A DNA stretch of 11,901 nt from Physocladia obscura (Eukaryota > Chytridiomycota > Chytridiomycetes > Chytridiales > Chytriomycetaceae): NCBI GenBank assembly GCA_027596945.1, contig JADGJH010001112.1:1-11901 (forward strand). The letters run 5' to 3'. Under the pieces are notes generated by a model. That model was not told where the DNA came from. It ran no database searches and saw nothing but the letters and a program-made list of their open reading frames with translations. Position 1 is the first letter of the stretch. Every line of letters begins with the position of its first letter. Shown one piece after another: positions 1-7,895 of the stretch. The translations under genes and the position numbers were made by a program.

Positions 1-592
1 AGACAATGTTTTTGATGAACTTCCTGAGAAAATGATTGTTTCCTTTTTTTTTTCTTTTTTTTCTTTTTGGTGTGTGAAGTAACATTGAAACTCATAATAT
101 AACTCAATTGGCAGACAGTGGCAACTGTTGACAGTAATGAGTAAATTTCTATTTCTGCCACCTTTTATTTCTTATTGCTTTTTTTGTAGACTGCCTGCTA
201 TGCTATTGTTACTCTACAATAAAAAATACAATTTTTGTTTTAATTGCGCTACTTGCTTCAACAGAATGTAGCAGTTGCAGTTGCAGAGAATTGAAATTGA
301 ATTCTGAATAAATGGAGAATGGCACACAACTTGTTGGATGTAAAAAAAGTCTTAGAGAGGCAGAGTTTCCCTGCAACAACTCCCCTTCTCTGTACTAACT
401 TGATGCAATCCTTGCCCTTAAGCAATATACATGTGTGTAAATTTTGACTCCAGATGTGCCACCTGACTACATATACAAGCAATAATAAAATAAACATAGA
501 TCTTCTCTCAAGAAATAGACCTTTTGATATCAATGTATCTGCCACCAATGTTTTCAAAATCAAAAAATACTCTATGGAACCTCATCTTTGAA
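1..592. other. AT-rich intergenic DNA, no supported gene
   Basis: This stretch is AT-rich, with a T-rich tract interrupted by single C residues near 40-67. A 101-codon minus-strand open frame at 258-563 shows no domain I recognise and has no splice or promoter context. Its Cys/Leu/Lys-rich composition fits chance translation of AT-rich DNA. I see nothing else here. Confidence 0.6.
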
Positions 593-636
593 TCTTACAA
601 TGCGAACTTCAGAAAATGGGTGCACATGGACAAGAT

Positions 637-754
637 GTTGGATTTTGACTTTTGAAAATGTCTTGAAAAAGAAAAAAAAACAAAAAAAAACACACCTCTA
701 CACTCTACACTTAAACTACTATTAAGATCCAAGCTTATAAACTGTTTTAAACTC
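637..754 (+). repeat. Dispersed repeat, copy A
   Basis: This segment matches 8858-8965 in the same orientation. Both copies start at GTTGGATTTT, pass through TCTTGAAAAAGAAA and an A-rich stretch, and share the exact 20-mer ACACTTAAACTACTATTAAG (707-726 here, 8918-8937 in the other copy). They then continue as diverged CAAGCT..A.AAAC..TTT.AAACT. By eye the alignment is about 75-80% identical over roughly 110 bp, with small gaps in the A-rich part. I see no terminal repeats or coding capacity, so it is probably a fragment of a larger unidentified transposon family. Confidence 0.6.
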
Positions 755-892
755 AAATATAAACACTGTATGCTATTGGGTTTTATTTCAAATAATGGCA
801 TATCCTGCAGTGAATTTCACAAGCCTCAACATCCTGTATGGATTCAGTTGCTAGTTGCACTAAAGAGATTGAGACAAAACAAACATAAATAG

Positions 893-1105
893 AGTTTCTG
901 GGGAAAATGTTGCACAAAATTTGGAGTTTTTTCAGCCACATACCACTCTGCAAAATTCACAGCAAAATTGCTAAAAATATATTTGATGGAAGGTTGTTTT
1001 GGTCTTATTGATGGTATGCAAGTGAAGCTTTGGTGTCAATCTGCAATACAAAGGGTGGCATATTGGTGTTACAAAAATTTTATTGAATTAATTTGTAGGT
1101 ATTAA
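893..1105 (+). pseudogene. PIF/Harbinger-type transposase fragment (DDE_Tnp_4-like), decayed
   Basis: A 70-codon open stretch lies between in-frame stops at 890-892 and 1103-1105 and has no ATG at its beginning. It reads WGKCCTKFGVF, then FTAKLLKIYL, then GCFGLIDGMQVKLW, then QRVAYWCYKNFIELICRY. The block G-C-x-G-[FL]-I-D-G, followed about 12 residues later by Q-R-x-x-Y and a lysine-bearing hydrophobic segment, is the signature around the first catalytic Asp of DDE_Tnp_4 transposases (PIF/Harbinger family), which usually read IDGT...RP...QR..Y.GHKR. Here the usual Thr after IDG is Met and the GHKR motif is degraded. The rest of the DDE domain is not recognisable downstream. Assignment is from motif memory only. 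A chance resemblance is possible but unlikely, because motif order and spacing agree. Confidence 0.5.
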
Positions 1106-2560
1106 AACAAAATTTTTCGAAAAAATTTTTACTTGAATAGTTTTTCAAACATTTAATAGATTATTTGCAATGCTTTACAATCTATTATTTGGTATACAAC
1201 TGGTTGGACTTTTTTTTTTCAAGCAATTTGATTAGTTTAAATGAGTCCATTTACACATTTCAGTCCAAATGCCAAACATGAATATTTTTATCACATGCCA
1301 CAAGGACAAATAAATAAATAAAAAACAGTGAGAGCAACTTTCATTTGGAAAGTAGATGGGTCAGTGGCAATGGAGGTTTCTTGTTAATGATTTTTACTTG
1401 AGTAAGCAAGCCACTAACACATGGGGCCTAGGCCATCGTAACAGGAGAGGCAGCTAGGTCAGTGAATCTCTTAGACCAGTGCCAAGTTGACTTTTGTTCT
1501 GGTTATGATAGGTGGAATTAGCTGACAATGACTTAATTGGACATTTTTGATTGAAAAAGAAGAGAAAAAGAGAAAAATTCAAAGATACTTATATGCTGGT
1601 GAATTTCAAATCCAGAAGCATTTCAAAAAAACAAAATGGAAGAAAAAAACTACTCAAAAATGCTATAAATAAGGTACTGGATTTGGTTTTTAGTGTTGAA
1701 TCTTAACAATTAAAAACTCGTAAGTCTCAAACTTTAAGTCTGCTATCAACCTTTGGATAAACCCACCAGAATATCAGCATGTATAGCAGTTGGCAGGCAC
1801 CAATTGAATTAGTAACAAGAGAGACTTGACTGGCCCTACTTCACACTATCTAAAATACAAACCTTGGAAACACACAATTACATAGATAATCAAGTACAAC
1901 AACATGGTACATGAATTAAACCAAGGTGGAGAACAGGAGTTATTGATTCTTAAGAAACAAAAAATAAATATATAAGCTGAATGCTTAACAATGGGAAATA
2001 TATGTATTTGTCTGCTTTAATTAGAATTAGAAAGTTTGCTTTTTTGACAGGTAGGTGACTCAATACAAATCTTACTTGTAATTAAATGATTTATAATGAG
2101 GCATCAAAAGATTCTTCATTTGCTCTACTCTATTTAAATAAACAAGTTTTTTTTTTAACTAAAATTATTATGTCGCATTTATATTTTCATTGAATTCAAT
2201 AGGAGTAACTTTCAAGAAAGCAAATTGCCAGTTGAGTATTTTTTATTATCATTATGAGTCCCAAGAACACAATATTAGGACTGCCCCCATATTCTTGAAT
2301 CAACAGTTTTGAATATGTCAAATGCCACCATAGAAAGATTTCAGTCGGTGATACCAAGTATTCCACTAAAGTTGTATAAAATGCTACTAATGACTTGTAG
2401 GTGGCAGATATACCAATTATATCTCTGTTCTATCAGTCATCACATTCAAGAAAATTTGATCAAGTGAGTGGGGATAGACCAACACATATCATCAACCAAG
2501 AAGTTTATTGAAATAAATGTTAAATTATACGGTAATAAATACCTTTGTTCACTTGTCAGT
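1106..2560. other. AT-rich intergenic DNA with small inverted repeats, no gene
   Basis: No open frame with recognisable coding character is present. Directly visible items: a near-palindromic A/T tract around the sequence TTTTTCGAAAAA (about 1110-1130); a 9-bp perfect inverted repeat (1154-1187, listed separately); and a short GC-richer patch at about 1420-1490 containing the 10-bp palindrome GGCCTAGGCC (1425-1434). Around 1662-1692 there is weak resemblance (TGCTATAAA.AAGG....TGGATTT) to the left part of the dispersed repeat at 8843-8875. An 18-base match to the tip of the LTR at 11225 occurs at 2513-2530. Confidence 0.6.
1154..1187. repeat. 9-bp inverted repeat
   Basis: TAATAGATT (1154-1162) and AATCTATTA (1179-1187) are exact reverse complements around a 16-nt loop. 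It lies about 50 bp downstream of the transposase fragment. It could be a remnant of that element or chance in AT-rich DNA. No function can be assigned. Confidence 0.45.
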
Positions 2561-2611
2561 TGAACATGCTAATAATTTTTCCATAAATCTTCCAAATAAC
2601 CTTCTCGCAAC

Positions 2612-2617
2612 TTTATT
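2612..2617 (-). terminator. Candidate poly(A) signal, distal
   Basis: The minus strand reads AATAAA here, about 176 nt past the kinase stop codon. It sits in the loop of a small stem formed by TCTCG (2603-2607) and CGAGA (2621-2625). This is an alternative to the nearer signal at 2684-2689. AATAAA is common by chance in DNA this AT-rich, so the assignment is tentative. Confidence 0.25.
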
Positions 2618-2683
2618 TTACGAGAGGTTAGGGGTTCACCAGTATGAAACCAATTTCCAAAAATAAAGCCGAAGTTGATTGTT

Positions 2684-2689
2684 TTTATT
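2684..2689 (-). terminator. Candidate poly(A) signal for the kinase gene
   Basis: The minus strand reads TCTAATAAAAAC, giving AATAAA 104 nt beyond the TAG stop. That distance suits a short fungal 3' UTR. The region from here to the stop also shows a 60-codon open frame (2569-2751) that I treat as 3' UTR, not as a gene. Confidence 0.35.
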
Positions 2690-2792
2690 AGACACTTTTG
2701 CTTCTTGTTGAAGTAACACACACACTCAGCCATTACTTCAAAAATATTCACCTCAATTCAAAGCGAATTCACAAAAAAAAATATGATCCCGA

Positions 2793-5700
2793 CTAGAAAT
2801 CTTTGAACTTGTCCTTGTAAATATCCGGAACATTCCGGCCATATGGAGCATAATCTTCCTCATACTCGTCAAACTGTCAAAACATGAAATAAATTCGTAA
2901 AAATTATTTTAAATGGAAATAGAGAATGAAAAAATACTCACATGCGTTGTGTCGTGATCTCCTTGCACATCTGGAACATATGGAGCCTCAACTCTCAGCT
3001 CCCACATTGCGTCCCAGTCAATGCCTTGAAACCACGGATGCAACTTGATATCCAACGCGCCATCTCTCAGATTTCCATACCGCCGGGATAAATCTGGCGT
3101 CAGCAGCCGTCGAATCAAGTCTTTTGCTAAAGGGTGCATGAACGGCGGAAATGCAAGTCGACATGCAACAATCTTTTCGTACAGCCGGAATGGATCGTCG
3201 TCAAAAAACGGTGGGTGTCCTGCAATCATTTCATAAATCAAGATTCCCAGTGCCCACCAGTCAACAGCTTTGCCGTATCCTTTCGATTGGATCTACAGTG
3301 GTGAAGTTGGCAGGGTTAAAAAAAAAAGTTTTCAAGTGTACTTGGTCAGTCACAAAAAGCCAAACAAAAAGGTTTCTAGAGTAAGAGAGAGAAACTCAAC
3401 TCCATCCGGAACACTAACCACTTCTGGGGCCAGGTAGTCCGGTGTTCCGCAGAGCGTGTGCGTTAATCGGCCATTCAGGTGTTTGGCAAATCCAAAATCA
3501 GTCACTCGGATGTGTCCGTTTGTGTCTATCAGCAGATTTTCTGGCTTCAAATCGCGGTATACAACGTCGGCGCTGTGTAAGTATTCAAATGCTAGCACTA
3601 CTTCGGCGGCATAGAACTTGGCGGCCTCGTTGTCCAACTTGTCCATATTACGCAGGTATGTGAAGAGTTCGCCCCCTTGAATATACTCAAGAACTAGATA
3701 CAGATGCTCGTTGTCCATGAAGCTTCCATAAAGATGCACCAAGAAAGGACACCCGTTGCTCAGCGCTTCAAGAATGCGCTTCTCATCCAGAGTGTGTTCA
3801 ACTTGCTTCAGCTTGACAACATCGTGTTTTCGCAAAACCTTCAGCGCAACATACGTGTTTGTTGTCAGATGCTGCGCGAGATGCACGCGACCAAAAGACC
3901 CTGTGCCAACTGTTTTTACGAGTCGGAAATCTGTGATGGAGTATGGCTTGCAGTCATAAATCGAAATTGGCTGTGGCGTCGTTTCACGTAACATATCAGT
4001 GTCACCGCTACCTAAATCGGACAACGTTGCTTCGGTTCGAATATCTTCGCTTGTTATCAGCTGATCCAACGTAATGCGCTCGACTGGGACATGGCGCTCG
4101 GTTAGGAAATGGTCCAGAATACCTTGGTTGTCTTGGGGAACACTCTGCTCCGACTGCATTAAATCAGTCAATGTCACTTTCTCCTCTGGGACATTCACTT
4201 CTTCAATACGATTCGGCTGCATCTTCAAATCGTTGCGTTCGGCTTCAATCGCCTCATCAACAAGCATCTTGTTATTGACTGGCCGCATGTGATCCAATCC
4301 GTGAATCGATCCGCCGTCATCTGAAACTTCATTCTCCTCTTCCAGGACTGCTCCCAAATTGGGACGGTCAATGTTCATGGGAATCGGCGATGTAATATCG
4401 TCATCAGTACGATCTGTCAGGGCTGGGGTGTCCGAAAATGCAGATTTTCTGTGCAGCGGCGGCGTGATGGGCGGCGTGGCTATTTGCGAGCGCTCTGTCT
4501 CTGTCCTTTCTGTAGTTTCTTCTGTTTCCTCAGCAATTATGTCCATCTTAGTTTCCACAACAATCTTCAGCTCAGGAGCTACAACAACAGCCTCAGTTTT
4601 ACCAACTTCGATCCCAACAGTTGCAGTTTTCGTTTCCAGTCGTGCCGTTTCGATTTTGGTCAAGAATTCTTCTGCGGCAGGCGCGACAGCAACAACAGTA
4701 ACAGTTGCAGATTCTGCTTTGCCAACACTATCATTCAAAGAAATTACAGATTCTGATGTTACGGCTGCGATGGGAGTCTCCTCAACAGCATCCACCACGA
4801 TGGACTCTGTCTTTTCTTGAATCGGCGCGGCAGGTTCAATGACAACAATTGGCACTTGGACAGCTGGGGTTGCAAAAGCGTTTTCAGTCGCGGATACAGT
4901 CGCAATAACGGCATCCAAAGGTGTGCTTGCAGCAGATGCTTCAACCGAAACAGTTTCTAAATTCGCCGAAACAATAACAGGAGAATCTGGAATCGCTGTT
5001 TCTTTGGACAGCTTCGAAGCCTTTGGATTAGAAACAGGTCCGACGCGAACAGTAGTTTTGCCAGATTTTGTGCGCGCCATAACAGGCGAAGTTTCTCCTC
5101 CAGTTTTTGTTGATAATGGAGACGCTACACTCTTTGTTGACGCTTTTGGAGCCGGTGAACTTGAACGACTGGAAGAACCTTTTGCAGGAACTCTAGCCGG
5201 CGAGCTTGAACGACTAGATGTGCCTTTTGCCGCCGCCCTGGCCGGCGAATTTGACCGACTCGTTGTACCCTTTGAAGGAACCCTGATGGTTGTTGGAGTC
5301 ATATTTGCCTTTCGGACAGTGTTGACAGGCCGTCTGACGTTACCAGACAAACCTGCAGCTAGCTGATTTCGCGCTGCAATCGTGACCGTTGCTGTGCTCG
5401 TAACGCTAGTTAGCTTTGACGTGTATGCAGTACCTGTGGCTGGACTCTTGGTAGGCATTGGACTTGTTGTCCGCTTAACGGTAGATACAGCTTTATACAG
5501 TACACGCGCTGGCGGTTGTGAAGCAATGTTTTTGGTATCCGTACCACCAGTGTATCGCCACTGAGGCTTTTGCTGTGTGATGGATGTGGAAAGAATCAAG
5601 GATGCTTTGCGAACACGGCGAGGAATTGTTGGTGTACCAGCTTCTGGTCATAGAATGGTTAGAGATATCGAGATAGACAAAATAATATGCACAAACTTAC

Positions 5701-6855
5701 GAGAATCATTTGATGATCGCGCTGAGCCACGTTTCGACGGCGTCTTGTCAACAGATGCCGCTGAAATGATAGAACAGTTAAAAACGCAGTTAGAAGGAAT
5801 AAAAAAGAAAAACGGAAAGCCCAGATATTCCCAAGTTAGCAACGGATACTACTGTCCGGAAAAAATCGGCGATCTTAGATTGCAACAAATTCTCCTTCCC
5901 GAACAGTTTACACAGCACAGCTATCAGCGCCAGAATAGCAAAAAGTCCAAAAAGGGTGAACGGGGCAGGCAATGCATAAAACTGTCGGCCCTTAAAAAGG
6001 CCGTATTGGGAAAAAAAAAAGAAGAAACAAACACACCTGAGCCCGTTGAGGTATTTGAGGCACGTTTCGAAAGAGTGCGCTCCATGGTAGTGTCTCTTTC
6101 CTTTTCATCATCCTGTCTGGTGGCTCGTGACGATGGGCGGTAGGCATAGGGACTGACGTAGTTGGTATTTTTCCTATTATTTTCGGAGAAATCTTGCGAT
6201 GCGTTGGACGCAAGCGACGAGCGCTTTGGGGTTGAGGCGGCCGTCTTCTTTGTTGGGATAGGGGCAAATGAATATGGGCTTTTGTATGGCAGCTTCGAGT
6301 TGACGTTCAAGTCGGTGGCTGAGTACATATGCGGCGGCGAAGAGGGTCCAGCCTCGGCATCGGCATCGGGAATGGGCCGCGAATCAAATGTGCGGGATCT
6401 ATCCAGCGTAAGACGATCGATGAAAGTATGCATACATGCATTGGTTAGTTGTTTGGTTTGGGAGAGTTGGTTTCTCCAAATTGGTTCGAAACAAACCTCT
6501 TTTCCAGACCGGCGCCTTTGGGAGTCGGCGTACCCGCATTTTGCCGAGGAAACGCATACGACGAGGCCGTCTGTTTGTACGACTCGCGAGTAAGCGATGG
6601 CGATGGCGATGGCGGTGGAGGTTGTCTGGCGTTGGCAATGATAGTTGTGCCGTTGTTATTGTTACTGGAGGTGGAATTGTTTGCGTTTAATGTATTATTG
6701 CCATTCGCCAGCTTTGCTGCACCCGATCCACCGCCTGCTTTTGTCTTTGGATTCGGGCTGGTGGGCTCCGCTGTTACTTGGTTGAATGCCGCCACAAGCG
6801 CCCCGACCTTGCCGCCCGCTTTACGTCCAGGCAGCTTGTTCTCTGTGGAACTCAT
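2793..6855 (-). CDS. PKA-type AGC Ser/Thr protein kinase, 1145 aa, with ~830-residue N-terminal extension
   Basis: Predicted coding exons, 5' to 3' on the minus strand: 6855-6497, 6398-6037, 5760-5701, 5643-3419, 3292-2942, 2873-2793. They total 3438 nt (1145 codons plus stop), with all junctions in compatible phase. The start ATG has a good context (CTCCACC before ATG); an upstream in-frame ATG at 6915 has a poor one. The kinase domain spans about 833-1090: glycine loop G840-x-G-x-x-G845, K862, E881, catalytic loop YRDLKPEN with D958, DFG D976, activation-loop T990, APE 999-1001 and DWW 1013-1015. E919, E962 and E1023 match the PKA residues that bind substrate arginines. The AGC tail has FDEY (1120-1123) and ends in FKDF, the PKA-style FxxF terminus. 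Known PKA catalytic subunits are activated when cAMP releases the regulatory subunit; that role is inferred here. Typical family length is 350-550 aa. The extension has an Asn-rich stretch (51-69), PPPPSPSPS (79-87), SRSxSPA repeats (385-429), a Val/Ala-rich and then acidic region (about 490-650), and a 17-residue repeat (745-795). The tail fits fungal PKA better than PRKX or animal PKA. Confidence 0.92.
2874..2941 (-). other. Intron 5 of the kinase gene (68 nt)
   Basis: The donor is GTGAGT and the acceptor TTTGACAG. Splicing joins ...GDHDTTH directly to FDEYEED..., exactly as the PKA C-tail requires (phase 0). I see no strong CTAAC branch motif. Confidence 0.9.
3293..3418 (-). other. Intron 4 of the kinase gene (126 nt)
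   Basis: The donor is GTTAGT and the acceptor CACTGTAG, with a CTGAC branch-like motif and a T10 tract upstream of the acceptor. Splicing joins APEV to [13 protein letters not shown] (phase 0), restoring the continuous kinase fold across subdomains VIII-IX. Confidence 0.9.
3419..3928 (-). other. Kinase domain N-lobe through activation segment (in exon 4)
   Basis: These codons encode residues 833-1002, from [13 protein letters not shown] to [11 protein letters not shown]. Compared with mammalian PKA, the activation segment between DFG and the phospho-threonine is one residue longer and reads R986-L-T-H-T990 where PKA has RTWT. The HTLDEKRIL helix-C motif is nearly identical to PKA. There is no intron between the low-complexity extension and the kinase core, so the fusion is encoded within one exon. 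Confidence 0.9.
4040..4192 (-). repeat. Three 17-residue degenerate repeats (residues 745-795)
   Basis: Three consecutive units each begin with Val-Pro and carry [ST]-E (or T-E) at positions 14-15: [34 protein letters not shown] and [17 protein letters not shown]. The period is exactly 51 nt. Units 1 and 3 are most alike (VPxE[KR][VI]TLxxLxxSE). The nucleotide sequences have diverged while the protein pattern is kept, which suggests selection on the peptide. They lie 38 residues before the kinase domain. Function is unknown; an amphipathic docking or dimerisation segment is one possibility. Confidence 0.55.
5151..5285 (-). repeat. Three tandem 45-bp repeats in the kinase exon (SRSxSPA units)
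   Basis: Three 45-bp units start at 5151, 5196 and 5241 on the plus strand, each beginning GCCGG.GA. They encode three 15-residue repeats built around K-G-[TS]-x-S-R-S-x-S-P-A (about residues 385-429). They are basic and Ser-Pro rich, so each unit offers a proline-directed phosphorylation site next to arginine. Such composition is common in disordered, microtubule- or nucleic-acid-binding tails, but no specific role can be claimed. Confidence 0.8.
5644..5700 (-). other. Intron 3 of the kinase gene (57 nt)
   Basis: The donor is GTAAGT, the branch-like motif CTCTAACC and the acceptor GACCAG. The junction is phase 1 (C|AA gives Gln261). An alternative acceptor three bases downstream (AAG) would change only the junction residues. 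Confidence 0.85.
5761..6036 (-). other. Intron 2 of the kinase gene (276 nt)
   Basis: The donor is GTGTGT (weaker than consensus) and the acceptor ATCATTTCAG, with TTCTAACT as branch motif about 30 nt upstream. The junction is phase 1 (G|CG gives Ala241). Reading through the donor reaches an in-frame stop, so removal is required. It is the longest intron and contains a 60-codon open frame with a hydrophobic segment, but that frame cannot be spliced in without a stop. Confidence 0.82.
6399..6496 (-). other. Intron 1 of the kinase gene (98 nt)
   Basis: The donor is GTTTGT and the acceptor GGATAG, the first AG after the branch motif ACTAACC. The junction is phase 2 (AG|A gives Arg120). The donor is non-optimal but gives the only joint that keeps both flanking frames open. 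Confidence 0.82.
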
Positions 6856-6977
6856 GGTGGAGATGGTTCCCAAATTTTCAACAAAACCAATTTCACCCCA
6901 AATCCTAAAACCCATCCATTCGGCGCCTGCTTTTCAGCATCGCCTCATCTGTACCACTATTTCCAAGCTACATACCA

Positions 6978-6984
6978 TATATAT
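6978..6984 (-). promoter_or_regulatory. Candidate TATA-like element of the kinase gene
   Basis: The minus strand reads AAAATATATATGG, about 123 nt upstream of the start codon. It lies at the boundary where the composition changes from gene-like to very AT-rich. Position and sequence suit a core promoter, but the AT-rich background makes this weak evidence. Confidence 0.3.
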
Positions 6985-6989
6985 TTTGT

Positions 6990-7844
6990 GACTCGTTTTA
7001 CGATAACTCTATTCCATTGTTTTTGATCTTCTTTTCTTTTCGATGTTCAGTAGTGCCAGACGAAAGTAATGGTTTTAAATGCGGCAATCAATTTGTGACC
7101 ACTGTAACTTGATGAACTAAACTATTCCAACTTATGCATACCTGGACAAGAAATAATTGGCATGACCAAATTAGATTTCGTAATTTTCACCATTCTAGGT
7201 CTTTGTGGAATTTCCAAACTATTGACTCTTCAAAGGTTTTGATTTTTCTCAAAGTAATGAGTTGTCTGTTTTTAATAGCCAAAAATTGGCTCAGCCTGAT
7301 TTTCAAGCCAAAGGTTCAATAATTCCAAGAAGATTGGAAATGGAATTTATTTCTTGGAAAATTTGCATCACAACAGATTCAAGAATCTCAGTAAAGAATA
7401 AGGCAAACAAAGTTCTTCCTCTACTGAAAGAACCTATTTAACTGGCTACAATAGGTCAAAGATGGATAAAGCAGTTCTCCAAAAGCTATTTGGAATCAAG
7501 AAGGAAAGTTGTTCAGTTAGAAAACCTTAAATTGATTTATTTGTAATTGCTCAACCTTGAAAGAATAAAATTGCAAATCTTTAGAGACTTCCATTTCCTT
7601 CGTCTGCATCCAACATCAGAATCCAGATGTCTTTGAGTTGTCTGCAAGATGTAGGAACAGATTTGTTTGTCAGTGGTTCAAACAGAAGCCAGCTTAAAAA
7701 AAAATGAAAATGAAAAATGAAAACATACCAAATTTCAATTGAACCTGTATATATATTAATTTTTTGGTCAGCTAGAAAAATAATTTTTCAGACTTTTATG
7801 GCATAATAATTCATGTGAATAAATAACTCTGATAAAACAAGGAA
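6990..7844. other. AT-rich intergenic DNA upstream of the kinase gene
   Basis: This region would contain the kinase promoter. The open frames present (for example 62 codons at 7134-7322, + strand) show no recognisable domain. An A-rich microsatellite-like patch of AAAATG-type units lies at about 7695-7725. I see no cAMP-response-element palindrome. Confidence 0.5.
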
Positions 7845-7895
7845 CACAATTAAAATAATAACAATAATATTTTTATTGTTATTATTCAAATTGTG
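7845..7895. repeat. 51-nt two-part hairpin (21 bp of perfect stem)
   Basis: CACAATT (7845-7851) pairs with AATTGTG (7889-7895). After a symmetrical 2x2 internal loop (AA at 7852-7853, CA at 7887-7888), AATAATAACAATAA (7854-7867) pairs perfectly with its reverse complement at 7873-7886, leaving a 5-nt loop TATTT. Both stems are exact. It could extrude as a cruciform in DNA or fold in RNA. No transposase or array of similar hairpins is visible nearby. Confidence 0.8.

Noticed and set aside
258..563. 101-codon minus-strand open frame with faint resemblance to a copia pre-integrase segment
   Set aside because: No diagnostic zinc-binding His/Cys pattern or ordered motif is present; the similarity is limited to scattered hydrophobic residues.
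1360..1452. Possible continuation of the Harbinger transposase (a G..W....VND..LS stretch)
   Set aside because: Spacing from the IDG motif is too large and the second catalytic Asp context is not recognisable.
1420..1490. GC-richer patch considered as a tRNA or tRNA-derived SINE
   Set aside because: No acceptor stem pairing, no convincing A box and no GGTTCGA-type B box could be found.
2569..2751. 60-codon minus-strand open frame downstream of the kinase stop
   Set aside because: It lies in the expected 3' UTR, overlaps the candidate poly(A) signal, and has no domain.
4359..5366. Long plus-strand open frames (153 and 175 codons) opposite the kinase exon
   Set aside because: They are antisense shadows of the Ser/Thr/Ala/Val-rich extension, whose codon usage leaves the opposite strand free of stops. 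They contain no recognisable domain.
5790..5972. 60-codon hydrophobic open frame within intron 2, possibly a cassette exon or nested gene
   Set aside because: Using the available internal AG acceptor in the required phase gives an early stop, and the flanking exons already join in phase without it.
5577..6143. 188-codon plus-strand open frame across introns 2 and 3 and exon 3
   Set aside because: It is antisense to the spliced gene and composed of reverse complements of intron and exon sequence, with no domain. The minus-strand model explains the region with phase-consistent splice sites.
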